From the NCBI RefSeq assembly GCF_002237645.1, contig NZ_MJUZ01000009.1:1-64000 (forward strand): a stretch of 64,000 nt of DNA, in the 5' to 3' direction. This document shows, one piece after another, positions 55,001 to 62,940 of this stretch (the first letter of the stretch is position 1; each line of letters opens with the position of its first letter). The position numbers and the translations under genes are program-made. The notes under the pieces were generated by a model. It had not been told where the DNA came from and ran no database searches. It saw only the letters and a list, made by a program, of their open reading frames with translations. Source of the DNA: Desulfovibrio sp. MES5 (GTDB lineage: Bacteria > Desulfobacterota > Desulfovibrionia > Desulfovibrionales > Desulfovibrionaceae).

Positions 55001-56885
55001 CGGCGGCGTCCACGCTGAAGCTGCCATACTGCCCGGGAGCATTGTGCTGCTCAATGAAGTTCAGGGTGTCATTGGCATCCACATCCTGCGGGGTCGGCAG
55101 GGTTCCGCCCACAAGGCCCTGATGCTCTGTCAGCGCGGCTGATGAAGCCGCCACGGTGGGCGCGTCGTTGGTGCCGTTGATGGTGATGGTCAGTGTTTTG
55201 CTGACGTAGCTCTGACCGTCCGTAACGGTAAAAACAAATTGCTCTGTGAGCGTGTCGCCCTGGCTGAGGGCCTGAATTTCCGGGCGCGAGTTGTCCAGAA
55301 CATAGCTGTAGTTGCCCTGGGCATCCACGGTAAGCACGCCGTATGCCCCCACACTGCCGGTTTGCGGTATGAACATCGGCACATCGTTCGCGTCCACATC
55401 TTGGGGCGTGGGCAGAACACCCATGAGCACGGGGCCGTCCTCGTCCACCGCAGCAGTGGCGGCCGACACAGTGGGCACGTCGTTGGTTCCGTGTATGGTG
55501 ATGACAAGGTTGCCAGTGGCTGTGCCCCCGTGCCCGTCATCCACCGTATAGGTGAAAGTTTCCGTCAAAAAGTCGCCCGTGCCCAATTGCTGGACAGCGG
55601 GCAGGCTGTTGTCCAGCGTGTAGGTGTAGGTGCCGTCGGCATTGAGGCTGAGGTTGCCGTACAGGCCTGCCGAGTTTGCCTGCGTCAGATACTGGGGGGA
55701 GTCGCCAGCGTCGACATCCTGCGGCGTGGGCAGAGTGCCTGTGGTGTGGTCCTGGTCTTCAAGTATGGAGGTGGCGGCGGAATCGACAGTGGGCGCGTCA
55801 TTGAGGCCATTGATGGTAATGGTGACCGTGTTGGAGGTGGTGCCGCCCGCGCCGTCGTCCACAGTGTAGGTGAAGGTTTCTGTAAGCGTCTGGCCTTCCC
55901 CAAGGCCCTGGACGCTGGGAAGCGTGTTGTTCAACTGGTACGAATAGGAGCCATTGGCGTCGACGCTGAAGGTTCCGTATTGGCCCAGGATGCCGTTTTG
56001 CGCCACAAATGACAGGTTTTGTCCTGCCGCGTTCTGCGGCATGGGGATCTGGCCGGCTACATCCGTATCGTCTTCAGTCAGGCTGGCATGGGCCGCCAGC
56101 GCGGTGGGGCCAGTAGCGCCTCCGCCAGTGCCAGGGCCTGTGCCCGGATCTGGCCCGCCAGGCCCAGTACCTGGATCTGGTCCGCCAGGGCCTGTACCAG
56201 TGCCAGGACCTGTGCCAGTTCCTGGCCCTGTACCTGTACCCGGGCCAGCGCCAGTATCAGTACCTGGGCCAGTGCCAGTGCCAGTTCCTGGCCCTGTTCC
56301 TGCACCCGAACCAGTGCCCGACCCCGACCCGCCTGCCCGCCTGCCGCCAAAGCCGCCGGCAAAGAGGCCGCCAGTCCCGGTATGCAACAGACTTTGCCCC
56401 ACGGCGTCATCGTGATCCGTCCCCAGCCTGCCGCGACGCATCCACGCGTCGTTAAAGCCAAGGGCGTTCAAAGCGTCAACGCCCTCATGGAGGTTGTCAT
56501 GCTCATAGTCCCGAAAAGATGCGTTGCGCGCATAGGCTATGCCCGGTTCGGGCATGCCCTCCTCGCCCAGTGAGGAGAAAAAGAAAGATGGCGACATTTC
56601 CTTGCCATTAACGATGATGGCCGGGTGCGCCGCTTCCACCAGGGACGCCACAGACTGGCCGGGGCCAGCCACCGCGTACTGCATGCCGGAGTGAGGCGGA
56701 GCCAGATAGTCCTCAAGAACCAGCCGGGAGCCGTCATTGCGTGAAAAGACGAGATTGTATCCTTCCAGTCCGACAAAAAGCCCCTTCATGGAAAAATTCA
56801 GCTCAATACGTGACTGGGGCGTAAAGCCTTTGAGCACTGTCTGATGGCCAGGAGGGGGCATGTACAGGGGATGTGAAGCAAGCAT
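46020..56885 (-). CDS. Giant VCBS-repeat surface adhesin, type I secretion substrate
   Basis: A 3621-residue protein with four parts. Residues 1-180 form an N-terminal module (LKGFTPQSRIELNF, FVGLEGYNLVFSRNDGSRLVLEDYLAP) resembling the membrane-proximal start of BapA/LapA-type adhesins. Residues 180-262 are a Gly/Thr/Pro-rich linker. About 29 VCBS/cadherin-like repeats of about 105 residues run to about 3325, each with a GQYGSFTLQADGSYTYTLNN-like core and TNTITITINGTNDAPQVSAA. The final 300 residues are an acidic Ala/Thr/Asp/Glu-rich tail. Typical RTX nonapeptides are not seen. No N-terminal Sec signal. It is 15 bases after the HlyD-type gene, so is probably exported by that system and used in attachment or biofilm. 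No di-alanine LapG-type cleavage site (AAG) was noticed. Confidence 0.93.
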   Translation of the reverse strand: MLASHPLYMPPPGHQTVLKGFTPQSRIELNFSMKGLFVGLEGYNLVFSRNDGSRLVLEDYLAPPHSGMQYAVAGPGQSVASLVEAAHPAIIVNGKEMSPSFFFSSLGEEGMPEPGIAYARNASFRDYEHDNLHEGVDALNALGFNDAWMRRGRLGTDHDDAVGQSLLHTGTGGLFAGGFGGRRAGGSGSGTGSGAGTGPGTGTGTGPGTDTGAGPGTGTGPGTGTGPGTGTGPGGPDPGTGPGGPDPGTGPGTGGGATGPTALAAHASLTEDDTDVAGQIPMPQNAAGQNLSFVAQNGILGQYGTFSVDANGSYSYQLNNTLPSVQGLGEGQTLTETFTYTVDDGAGGTTSNTVTITINGLNDAPTVDSAATSILEDQDHTTGTLPTPQDVDAGDSPQYLTQANSAGLYGNLSLNADGTYTYTLDNSLPAVQQLGTGDFLTETFTYTVDDGHGGTATGNLVITIHGTNDVPTVSAATAAVDEDGPVLMGVLPTPQDVDANDVPMFIPQTGSVGAYGVLTVDAQGNYSYVLDNSRPEIQALSQGDTLTEQFVFTVTDGQSYVSKTLTITINGTNDAPTVAASSAALTEHQGLVGGTLPTPQDVDANDTLNFIEQHNAPGQYGSFSVDAAGNYTYVLNYAAPDLLHLAEGQQLTEVFTYTVYDNHGGMASNTITITINGANDAPHVSAATASINEDDPSISGTLPAPTDVDAGDVVQFVPKTDAPGQYGSFTLHADGSYTYTLNNSMAAVQQLGVGSQLIETFTYTVKDQHGATGANTITITINGTNDAPQISADSRTITAGEPSVTGTLPTPVDPDSGDVVEYVPKTYVGQYGVFTQAEGSFAYILNNYLPAVQKLGVGDQLTEVFTYTVRDQHGATASNTITITINGANDAPQVSAAVASIDEDVASISGNLPTPTDIDTGDVVQFVPQADAPGQYGSFTLQADGTYTYTLNNALPVVQQLGSGSQLTETFTYTVTDLHGATASNTITITINGANDAPQVSAAVAAINEDDASISGALPTPTDVDSGDVVQFMPQADAPGQYGSFTLLADGTYTYTLNNALDVVQQLGVGAHLTETFTYTVTDQHGATASNTITITINGANDAPQVSAAVILVPNNATDVSGTLPMPTDVDAGDVPQYIAQNTVGQFGTFTLQPDGSYTFSLDNSLPAVAQLGAGEQLTETFTATATDPHGATSSSTITITINGANSAPQVSAATASIYEDTPSISGALPTPTDVNANDVVLFVPQTDAQGQYGSFTLQADGSYTYTLNNALDAVQQLGVGAHLTETFTYTVTDQHGATASNTITITINGANDAPQVSAAVITVPGDATDVSGTLPMPTDVDAGDIPQYVAQNTVGQFGTFTLQPDGSYTFTLDNSLPAVAQLGAGEQLSETFTATVTDPHGATSSSTITITINGTNSAPQVSAATASIFEDDAGISGNLPTPTDVNANDVVLFVPQADAQGQYGSFSLQADGSYTYTLNNALAAVQQLGVGAQLTETFTYTVTDQHGATASNTITITIHGTNDAPQVSAAVIAVPSDATDVSGTLPMPTDVDAGDIPQYVAQNTVGQFGTFTLQPDGSYTFTLDNSLPAVQQLGVGDQLSETFTATVKDPHGATSTSTITITINGANSAPQVDAATASIYEDTPSISGNLPTPTDVNAGDVVAFIPQANVLGQYGSFTLQADGSYTYTLNNALAAVQQLGVGSHLTETFTYTVTDQHGATASNTITVTINGANDAPQVSAAVIFIQNDETSVSGNLPAPTDVDTGDIPHYIAQTIAGNFGTFTLQADGSYTFTLDSSLPAVQQLGTGGMLTETFTATVTDQHGATTSSTITLTIHGTNTAPQVSAAVASINEDDPSISGALPTPTDVDAGDSVHFVSQTNAPGQFGSFTLHADGAYTYTLNNALAAVQQLGVGAQLTETFTFTVMDQFGATASNTITITINGTNDNPQVSAAVASINEDVAAISGTLPTPTDVDTGDSVHFMPQVDAPGQYGSFTLQADGSYTYTLNNALPVIQQLGVGAQLTETFTYTVTDQHGATGTNTITITINGTNDAPQVSAAVASINEDVPSISGVLPAPTDVDAGDSAHFTPQANAPGQYGSFTLQADGSYTYALNNALPVVQQLGVGSQLTETFTYTVTDQHGATATNTITITINGTNDAPQVSAAVASINEDDAAISGTLPAPTDVDAGDSVHFVPQANAPGQYGSFTLLADGSYIYALNNALAAVQQLGVGAHLTETFTYTVTDQHGATATNTITITINGTNDAPQVSAAVIFVPNNLTDVSGTLPTPTDVDLGDIPHYIAQNTVGQFGSFTLQPDGSYTYALNNSLPAVAQLGAGEQLSETFTATVTDQHGATTSSSITITINGTNSAPQVSAATASINEDDAPISGTLPTPTDVNANDVVQFVPQANAPGQYGSFTLQADGAYTYALNNALSVVQQLGVGAQLTETFTYTVKDQHGATATNTITITINGTNDAPQVSAAVTSINEDTPSISGTLPTPTDVDTGDSLHFVPQTNAPGQYGSFTLQANGSYTYALNNALAAVQQLGAGAQLTETFTYTVTDQHGATATNTITITINGANDAPQVSAAVASINEDVPSITGSLPAPTDVDAGDSAHFVPQTNAPGQYGTFTLQADGTYTYALNNALAVVQQLGVGSQLTETFTYTVTDQHGATASNTITITINGTNDAPQVSAAVASINEDVPSISGALPTPTDVDAGDTLSFLSQASTQGLYGSFTLQANGSYTYELNSALPAVQQLGVGAHLTETFTYTVTDQHGATASNTITITINGTNDAPQVSAAVASINEGDVSISGALPTPTDVDAGDTVSFLSQASTQGLYGSFTLQANGAYTYTLNNALPAVQQLGEGQHLTETFTYTVKDQHGAAASSTMTITINGTNDNPVIAPIVTTPLKEDSILTSSGTLTVTDIDLGDSPVFQAQNMAGLYGSFVLNSNGAYVYTLNNSLPAVQGLGHGEQLVETFTVAANDGHGGIAARTISFTINGTNDAPSVGSATVSMNNATDKLYGKLPTPTDPDNTLDNIISDNVTFVARPHVHGDYGTFSLNADGSYVYNLNTGLLSVLLLTLGAKLTDRFSYTVVDEHGASASNFIDIVITGGLLGSISLTTVLDGATSLLGNLLVPEFSNATFSLQSSPQGQYGTLTLNSNGTYTYNLSAQGISESQKLGEGETSTDVFMVKVTSGLKSVVTPLTITIVGSNDAPTVQPSQLSVSEDDVAAMYGQLVMADPDRSDTPRAVPQTTEGQYGTFYLNPNGSYTYVLNKDSAVVKALNNGDTLDEVFTVTVVDGHGGAAQSTVTVTIHGSGEAPLIQGASAMRLFFASDEVNASTDHDQLQAATEDHNTTAQSSHDAAYHADLSESVPAADSSTQTGHENTQSDAPAAAAAVTPETAEHAPAESHTASTAEDSVQEQAHADLNVTHADTANTDEEHANAASANAAHTDASHTVAAHADVDLTATGNAETEHAVATAETPAVHIDTLDEELADSFMNDQTSPLIIDIEDALPPAAQGTDATTGAQPPALQDDSLFPVETQSPGALANAADTAAHDAMTTSPEQPTQAQTASTSPQPQSEEAQSAPAAAAQGPDIMESEVDQMTVLQHLTQNGH
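46920..56080 (-). repeat. Array of about 29 VCBS-coding repeats, roughly 315 bases each
   Basis: Tandem coding repeats inside the adhesin gene. The central units (about 48.2-54.8 kb) are nearly identical at DNA level. Two subtypes alternate in part: an ASINED...GQYGSFTLQADG type and a PNNATDVSGTLPMPTDVDAGD...AQNTVGQFGTFTLQPDG type. This points to recent duplication of a two-unit block. Outer units (first four and last four) are more diverged. The array length is likely unstable and could be misassembled from short reads. Confidence 0.9.
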
Positions 56886-56899
56886 ATGAGCCTCGCGAT

Positions 56900-58264
56900 C
56901 TATCGTTCTCTCATGGCGTTTTGTTGTGCCTTGAGCAGAGGTTTGAGCAGGTAATCCAGTACTGTTTTTTTGCCGGAAACTATTTCCACTCCGGCCACCA
57001 TGCCCGGTATGATGGGCAGGTGCTCATTGCGGTAGACAATTTCATTCTTCTTGGTGCGCAGTTTGACGAGGTAGAAAAACTCGCTTTTTTTGTCTTCAAT
57101 GGTGTCTGCGCTGATCTGTTCCACCACGGCCTCAAGGCCGCCATAGATGGAAAAATCATAGGCCGATATCTTGACCATGGCCCGCTGGTCCGCATGGATG
57201 AAAGCGATGTCGGCCGGCCGGATGCGCGCCTCAACCAGCAGCGTGTCGTCCAGGGGCACGATTTCCATGATGGGGTCGCCAGAGCGCACCACGCCGCCGA
57301 GCGTGTTGATGATGACCCTTTTAACCGTGCCCCGTACCGGAGAGCGCAGTTCGGTGCGGGTGACACGATCGCCCCCGGCAGAGAGCATGGCCTGAAGCGA
57401 TGTCAGTTCTGTGCGTCGCTTGTTGATTTCGGCGGTGATTTCAGAATCGTATTCGGCCTTGTGCAGGTTCAGTTTGCGTTCGACCTCAAGGGCGGCCTCC
57501 TCGGCTTTGCCCAAGGATGCGGAAACAGCTTCGAGATCCCCGCGCAGGGTCACAACGCGTTGCTCAAGGTCGAGGTAGTCCACCCTGGGGTAAAGCTTGC
57601 GCGCCTCCAGCGGCTTGGCCAGGTCGCGGCGTTCTTCGGCCAGGGCAAGGTTGTGCTCAAGCTGGTTTTTGCGCCCGCGCTGCTCGTCCACATCCTTGAG
57701 GCGTTGCCGGTGCTGCGAGGTCAGCATGGCCATCTCTGACAAAAAGCGCTCACGGCGGCTGTGGTACATTTCTTCCTGGTCGGCCACGACCTGCGGGGCC
57801 GAAGTCAGCAGTTCCACGTCAAATATCGGGGGCGCAGCACTTTTTTCCGCTTCAAGGCGAACGAGGGCCACGCGGTTTTCCAGCGCCTTGGTCAGGGCGT
57901 CGGTGTACTGGCTGGCCGCGCCAAGGTTGTCCAGCCGCGCAAGCGGCTGGTCTTTTTCAACCACCTGCCCCTCGCGCACCAGAACTTCGCGCAAAATGCC
58001 GCCCTCAAGGTTTTGTATGACCTGGGTGCCGCTGGCGGCCACCACCTGCCCCTGGCCGCGCGTGACCTCGTCAATGGAGGCCCAGGCCGCCCAGAAGACA
58101 AGAATGCACAGCAATACCGCAGTGCCCAGAGAGAGAAAAACGGCCTCCACCCTGCCTTTGCGTTGCAGGGCCGCATCCACCTTGTTCATGTAGGGCAGGT
58201 GTTCTTCTTCGTGCAATGTGGAGAGGCCGAACAACCGCCTCCAAAAGTTCACCAGGGCGCTCAT
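56900..58264 (-). CDS. HlyD-type membrane fusion protein of the type I secretion system
   Basis: A 454-residue periplasmic adaptor that links the inner-membrane ATPase to a TolC-like outer-membrane channel. After a short cytoplasmic start, residues about 38-60 form the single membrane helix (LGTAVLLCILVFWAAWASI). A lipoyl-type half-motif follows (GQGQVVAASGTQVIQNLEGGILREVLVREGQVV, about 72-105), then a long coiled coil (about 120-290) and the beta-barrel domain (RSPVRGTVKRVIINTLGGVV; EIVPLDDTLLVEARIRPADIAFI). It overlaps the ATPase gene by four bases and precedes the adhesin, forming one operon. No TolC homologue is in the window. Confidence 0.93.
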   Translation of the reverse strand: MSALVNFWRRLFGLSTLHEEEHLPYMNKVDAALQRKGRVEAVFLSLGTAVLLCILVFWAAWASIDEVTRGQGQVVAASGTQVIQNLEGGILREVLVREGQVVEKDQPLARLDNLGAASQYTDALTKALENRVALVRLEAEKSAAPPIFDVELLTSAPQVVADQEEMYHSRRERFLSEMAMLTSQHRQRLKDVDEQRGRKNQLEHNLALAEERRDLAKPLEARKLYPRVDYLDLEQRVVTLRGDLEAVSASLGKAEEAALEVERKLNLHKAEYDSEITAEINKRRTELTSLQAMLSAGGDRVTRTELRSPVRGTVKRVIINTLGGVVRSGDPIMEIVPLDDTLLVEARIRPADIAFIHADQRAMVKISAYDFSIYGGLEAVVEQISADTIEDKKSEFFYLVKLRTKKNEIVYRNEHLPIIPGMVAGVEIVSGKKTVLDYLLKPLLKAQQNAMRER

Positions 58265-60603
58265 GCTGCTCCTCTCATGCCGCTTTCGGGCGCGCCTCCG
58301 GCACGCGCGAGATTCGGCGCTGGCGCGAGTTTTACTGTGGTTGCCGTTGCCTCGCTCGCGGCCTGCCCGGCGGGCAGATTGCCGTTTTGCCTTTCGCTGG
58401 CCGCCGCGTCGGCAGGCTGGCGTTTTTGCGAGGTCTGGCTGTTTATGGCTTCAAGCACTTCGTCGCGGGGGCCGTCTGCCACAACGCGCCCGTTGTCGAT
58501 GATGATGAGCCGGTTCACGAGAGCCAGCAGGCTGGCCCTGTGCGTGATGAGAACAAGGGTCTTGTTTTCGGCCAGTTTGGCAAGGCGGGTGCGCAGCAGA
58601 CTTTCGGTGGCCTTGTCCATATTGCTTGTGGGCTCGTCAAGGATGAGCACTTCGGGGTCGTGCAAAAGGGCGCGGGCCAGGGCGACGGACTGACGCTGTC
58701 CGCCGGAAATGGCGAGCCCCTGTTCGCCTACGGGCGCGCCCAGGCCTCCGGGCAGCGCGCGGATAAAGTCCGTGGCTCCCGCCTGATACGCGGCCCGCAG
58801 CACCCGCTGATCCTCGATGCCGGGATCGTCCAGCGCGATGTTGTCGCGTATGGAGCCGTAGAAAAGGGTCACGTCCTGGGGCAGATAGCCTATGCGGCCC
58901 CGCAGGTTGACGGCGTCCATCTGCCGCAGGTCAACGCCGCCAAAGCGCACGGCCCCGTCCTGAGGCGTATAGAGCCCTGTCATGAGCCTGCCAATGGTGG
59001 ATTTGCCCGAACCCATACGGCCGATGATGGCCACCTTTTCGTGAGGCCGTATGGTAAAGCTCACGTCGGACAGCGAATTGTGCTTTGCCCCCGGATAACT
59101 GAAGCTCACGTGGTCGAAGGTAAAGGCGGGCTGCAGCAGGCCGAAGTCCGTTTTGTCGGTCTCGGCCGGGTCTTCGGTGGGCAGTTCCATAATGGAGTTC
59201 AGCGCGGCAAGAGCCATACGCGACTGGTGCAGGCGCGAGATCATGCCCGCCAGTTGCATGAGCGGGGCCATGGCCCGGCCAGCCAGGATGTTGCAGGCAA
59301 TGAGGCCGCCCATGGTCATTGAATTGTCCATGATGCGGTATACGCCCCACACGATGACCCCCACGGACACAAGCTGGCTGAGGCCGCTCGACACGCTGAG
59401 GGTCAGGGTGGCATAGCGGCGGGCCATGCGCGAGGTCTCCGCCGAGGCGTCACAGACCTGCTCCCACAGGTTGAGCAGGCGGCTTTCGGCCCGGCTGGTT
59501 TTGACAGCTTCAAGCCCGTGCACGATTTCGACCAGCAGGGCGTGTTTTTGCATGTTCAGCAGATAGTTGGAGGCGGCATGTCGCCGCGCGCCCAGTTGCA
59601 GCAGAAGGCCCAGCCCCACCATAAGGGGCACGGCCGCCAGGGGCACGCTCACAATGGGGCCGCCAATAAGAAATATGAGGCTGAGAAAGATGACAAGAAA
59701 AGGCAGGTCGGCCAGAACAACCAGACTGCCTGAACTGAAGAAATCCCGTAACGACTCGAATCCGCTGAGGTTGTTTACCAGCGCGCCGGTGGAATCGGGC
59801 TTTGCGTCCATGCGCAGATTAAGCACCTTTTCCATAAGTTTACTGGACAGCACCACATCGGCATTGCGTCCGGCGAGATCCACAAAATAGCCGCGCACAT
59901 TGCGCAGGATGAAGTCGACCATATAGGCCAGCAGCACGCCCGAGGCCAGCACCCACAATGTTTCTTCTGCCTGGTTGGGAACAACGCGGTCATAGACGTT
60001 CATGGCGAAGAGCGAGCCCGCCACGCCCAGAAGATTGATGATGACCGTGGCGATGATCACATGCTTGTACAGCGGCATGTAGTGGCCGATGACGTCCCAG
60101 AACCAGCGCCTGGTGACGGGCAGGGCTATGCGGGCGCGGGCGTCCAGCTTGCCCGTGAGGCTGCCGAAAACAGCGTAGCCAGTGTACTGGGACTCCAGCT
60201 CCTGGCGGTTTACGCTCTTGGGGTGGTCGCCTTCTTCGGGAAAGATGACTTCAGCCGTGCCTGCTCCGGCATCCTGCTTGAGCAGAACGCAGCTCAGATC
60301 GTTTTTGAGCAGCAGAATGCAGGGGAGCACAAGGGGGGAAATACTGTTGAGATTTTTGCGGCGCACTATGCGAGCGTCGAGTCCGTAGCGTTTGGCAGAG
60401 CGCAGACAGGCCGAGGGAGAATCTGAACTTGGGCCGCCGCGTATGCCGCTGAGCAACAAAGGGAGTGATACCGGCTTGCCCAGAAGGCGCAGCAGCGTGC
60501 GCAACGAATGGGCGAAGGACGGCGTATGGTCCGCGCTTTCGGGTATGCTGTCTGACACGGCCTTGAGGTCCATATCAGGCGCAAAATCTAGCTCTTGCCT
60601 CAT
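58261..60603 (-). CDS. Type I secretion ABC transporter (LssB/LapB-like) with C39-like domain
   Basis: A 780-residue inner-membrane ATPase that powers export of the adhesin. Residues about 15-150 form a C39-peptidase-like domain that lacks an evident catalytic Cys at the expected start (SFAHSLRTLLRLLGKPVSL), so it is probably a substrate-docking domain rather than a protease. Six membrane helices follow (about 180-470; ending in LIACNILAGRAMAPLMQLAGMI). The nucleotide-binding domain has Walker A GRMGSGKST, signature ISGGQRQSVALARAL and Walker B VLILDEPTSNMD. A minus-strand TATAAT at 60653-60658 may be its -10 element. First gene of the secretion operon. Confidence 0.94.
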   Translation of the reverse strand: MRQELDFAPDMDLKAVSDSIPESADHTPSFAHSLRTLLRLLGKPVSLPLLLSGIRGGPSSDSPSACLRSAKRYGLDARIVRRKNLNSISPLVLPCILLLKNDLSCVLLKQDAGAGTAEVIFPEEGDHPKSVNRQELESQYTGYAVFGSLTGKLDARARIALPVTRRWFWDVIGHYMPLYKHVIIATVIINLLGVAGSLFAMNVYDRVVPNQAEETLWVLASGVLLAYMVDFILRNVRGYFVDLAGRNADVVLSSKLMEKVLNLRMDAKPDSTGALVNNLSGFESLRDFFSSGSLVVLADLPFLVIFLSLIFLIGGPIVSVPLAAVPLMVGLGLLLQLGARRHAASNYLLNMQKHALLVEIVHGLEAVKTSRAESRLLNLWEQVCDASAETSRMARRYATLTLSVSSGLSQLVSVGVIVWGVYRIMDNSMTMGGLIACNILAGRAMAPLMQLAGMISRLHQSRMALAALNSIMELPTEDPAETDKTDFGLLQPAFTFDHVSFSYPGAKHNSLSDVSFTIRPHEKVAIIGRMGSGKSTIGRLMTGLYTPQDGAVRFGGVDLRQMDAVNLRGRIGYLPQDVTLFYGSIRDNIALDDPGIEDQRVLRAAYQAGATDFIRALPGGLGAPVGEQGLAISGGQRQSVALARALLHDPEVLILDEPTSNMDKATESLLRTRLAKLAENKTLVLITHRASLLALVNRLIIIDNGRVVADGPRDEVLEAINSQTSQKRQPADAAASERQNGNLPAGQAASEATATTVKLAPAPNLARAGGAPESGMRGAA

Positions 60604-60705
60604 GCCTGCCTTTTGCAGGACATCCTCTTCTCTCTATTCAATAATAAGAAACATTATATAGAAAAGGCAAGAGGAAATACGTTATTTTCTAAGTACTCGT
60701 GAATA

Positions 60706-62010
60706 TCAGAAAAGTCTGCCCTGTTTTTCCTGATGAGGCGCGTGCGGCAAGGACCCTTCGCCGGACGGGCCAAAAAGGCTGTCCGCAAGCTTACGGTGCG
60801 CTGCGGGCATGGCCAGGCCCTCCAGTTCTTTAGGGGTTGCCCATCGGTATTGGGTGGCGGCGGTGAGTTGCGGCGGCGTGGGGCAGGCGCTGTCAGGCGG
60901 CGTTATGGGCGCATTTGTGCCGCTGTTCGCCAGTTCAAGGCCAAAGCAGTGCAGGGTCAGGCGGTAGGTCGTGTAGCCGTGGCGTATGACGCCATATCTG
61001 GCGGCCACCTGCACGGCAAAGCCCGTTTCTTCCATAAATTCACGAACCGTGGCCTGTTCCGGGCTTTCATCCGGCTCAACCCTGCCGCCGGGGAATTCCC
61101 ATAGGTTTCCCCATACGCCGGAAGGGGGACGTTTTTGCACAAAAATATGTTTTCCTATGCGAAGCACCCCTGTGACCGCGCGTACCGGCGTGATGACGGC
61201 GCGCTTGCCCGGCACTGGCCGCTGGTCCTGTATGCCCAGATGACGGCTGACGCAAAAGCGGGCCAGCGGGCAGAGTTCGCAGCGCGGCTTTTTGCGGCAG
61301 ATGAGAGCCCCCAGTTCCATCATGGCCTGATTGTGCTCGCGGGATTTGCCTTCAGGCACAAGGCGCAGGGCCCAGCGGTGGATTATGCCTGCGGCCGGAT
61401 CCTGCTTCACGGGGCTGTCCACATCAAAAATGCGCGAGATGACGCGCTCCACATTGGCGTCCACGCAGGGCAGCTTTTCGCCAAAGGCTATGCTGGCAAT
61501 GGCCCCGGCCGTGTACGGCCCCACACCCGGCAAGGCGCGGATGGACGCAAGATCGGCGGGAAACACGCCCCCGTGTTCCGCCATGATTTTGCGGGCGGCA
61601 GCCAGAATGTGGCGCGCCCGTGAATAGTAGCCAAGGCCCTCCCACTGGCGGAGCACGTCCTCTTCATGCGCGGCGGCCAGAGTGGCGATGTCCGGGAAGC
61701 GCTGCATCCAGCGCAAAAAATAGCTGACGCCGCGTTCCATCTGCGTCTGCTGCAGCATGACTTCTGAAATCCAGACTTCATAGGGCGTGTAGCTGGCGCG
61801 CCACGGCAGGTCACGCTGGTGGACGGCAAACCAGTCAAGCAGCGCCTGCCGCAAGGCGGGAAGGTGCCTGTCAGGCGGCAGATGAGGGACTGCTTCAGCC
61901 CCGGATGCGGGCGTGCAGGCAGGCTCAAGGCCCGGCAAAAGGCTGGTTGCCTGTTCGGCGCTTTTGCCAGCGGACACGGTGACGGATGCTTTTTTATTTT
62001 TTGCGGGCAT
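60706..62010 (-). CDS. mutY: Adenine DNA glycosylase
   Basis: Removes adenine mispaired with 8-oxoguanine. The 434 residues comprise a HhH-GPD domain ([16 protein letters not shown], with the catalytic Glu; [18 protein letters not shown] hairpin then the catalytic Asp in CVDANVERV), a four-cysteine Fe-S loop ([17 protein letters not shown]) and a C-terminal NUDIX-like 8-oxoG recognition domain ([25 protein letters not shown]). An N-terminal extension of about 45 residues is low complexity. The first cysteine gap is five residues here rather than the usual six. It is divergent from the cyclophilin gene. Confidence 0.95.
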   Translation of the reverse strand: MPAKNKKASVTVSAGKSAEQATSLLPGLEPACTPASGAEAVPHLPPDRHLPALRQALLDWFAVHQRDLPWRASYTPYEVWISEVMLQQTQMERGVSYFLRWMQRFPDIATLAAAHEEDVLRQWEGLGYYSRARHILAAARKIMAEHGGVFPADLASIRALPGVGPYTAGAIASIAFGEKLPCVDANVERVISRIFDVDSPVKQDPAAGIIHRWALRLVPEGKSREHNQAMMELGALICRKKPRCELCPLARFCVSRHLGIQDQRPVPGKRAVITPVRAVTGVLRIGKHIFVQKRPPSGVWGNLWEFPGGRVEPDESPEQATVREFMEETGFAVQVAARYGVIRHGYTTYRLTLHCFGLELANSGTNAPITPPDSACPTPPQLTAATQYRWATPKELEGLAMPAAHRKLADSLFGPSGEGSLPHAPHQEKQGRLF

Positions 62011-62128
62011 GGAAGCAATCTATACCCGGCGGCAGGCATTGTCATCTTTCGGGCCATACTCTATATTCCGGCTCAGGGCGCGCTTTCCGCTCACACAGGC
62101 GCGTGCCATCACCACTAAAGGAGCTATC

Positions 62129-62638
62129 ATGGCTGACAATCCCACGGTTTTGCTGGAAACCACGTCCGGCGACATTTTGATCGAGCTCTTCACCGACAAG
62201 GCCCCGAAAACCGTTGCCAACTTTTTGCAATATGTGGATGAGGGTTTTTACACCAACACCATCTTCCACCGCGTTATTCCCGGCTTCATGATTCAGGGCG
62301 GCGGCCTTGGCGCGCGTATGGACGAAAAGTCCACCCGCGAACCTGTGGCCAATGAGGCCGACAACGGCGTGAAGAACGAGCGCGGCACCATCGCCATGGC
62401 CCGCACCCGCGACCCGCATAGCGCCACGGCCCAGTTTTTCATCAACCTGGTGGACAATGACTTTCTCAACCACAGCGCCCCCACCCTTGACGGTTGGGGC
62501 TACTGCGCCTTTGGTCGCGTGACCGAGGGTATGGATGTGGTTGACAAGATCGCCAAGGTGAAAACCAAGAGCATGGGCATGCACGAAAACGTGCCTGTGG
62601 ATATGGTGATGATCACCAACGCCAGCCGTTTCGAATAA
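62129..62638 (+). CDS. Cyclophilin-type peptidyl-prolyl cis-trans isomerase
   Basis: A 169-residue cytoplasmic cyclophilin (PpiB type) that speeds proline isomerisation during folding. Core motifs are [28 protein letters not shown] (with the catalytic Arg), [17 protein letters not shown] and [21 protein letters not shown]. No signal peptide from the chosen start. The ATG at 62129 has AAAGGAG six bases upstream. A long open frame upstream of this is rejected because it lies over the divergent promoter and the mutY start. A terminator-like hairpin at 62720-62752 follows. Confidence 0.95.
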   Translation: MADNPTVLLETTSGDILIELFTDKAPKTVANFLQYVDEGFYTNTIFHRVIPGFMIQGGGLGARMDEKSTREPVANEADNGVKNERGTIAMARTRDPHSATAQFFINLVDNDFLNHSAPTLDGWGYCAFGRVTEGMDVVDKIAKVKTKSMGMHENVPVDMVMITNASRFE

Positions 62639-62940
62639 CATCCGTACCGCTGTCAAATCCTGACGGCGCAGCCGCCATACGCTGACGGCGCGTTTCGTCA
62701 GCCGGTTGATGCATGTTCAAGCCCCCGCTTTGCACAAGGCGGGGGCTTTGGTTATGGTGAAGGCAAACGGTGGCCCGGTGTGGCCGTGCCCCGGTTTTTT
62801 ACGGCAAAAATGGCTGACGCCCGCAGACCGGGCAATTGCCCGCGCAGCAGTGGAAAACCAGACGAAAAAAGTCTGCGCGCCCAGTGCGCCTGGCCGTCAG
62901 CCACACGCATTATGGCGGCAACGCCCAAAAGGAGGAACGC
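62639..62940. other. Intergenic region between the cyclophilin and DinB-like genes
   Basis: No gene apart from the terminator hairpin at 62720-62747. The remainder is G/C-rich; the promoter of the next gene was not identified. Confidence 0.5.
62720..62752 (+). terminator. Terminator-like hairpin after the cyclophilin gene
   Basis: Nine-base stem AGCCCCCGC (62720-62728) with 62739-62747 and a short T-containing tail (TTGGTTA). Confidence 0.65.
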
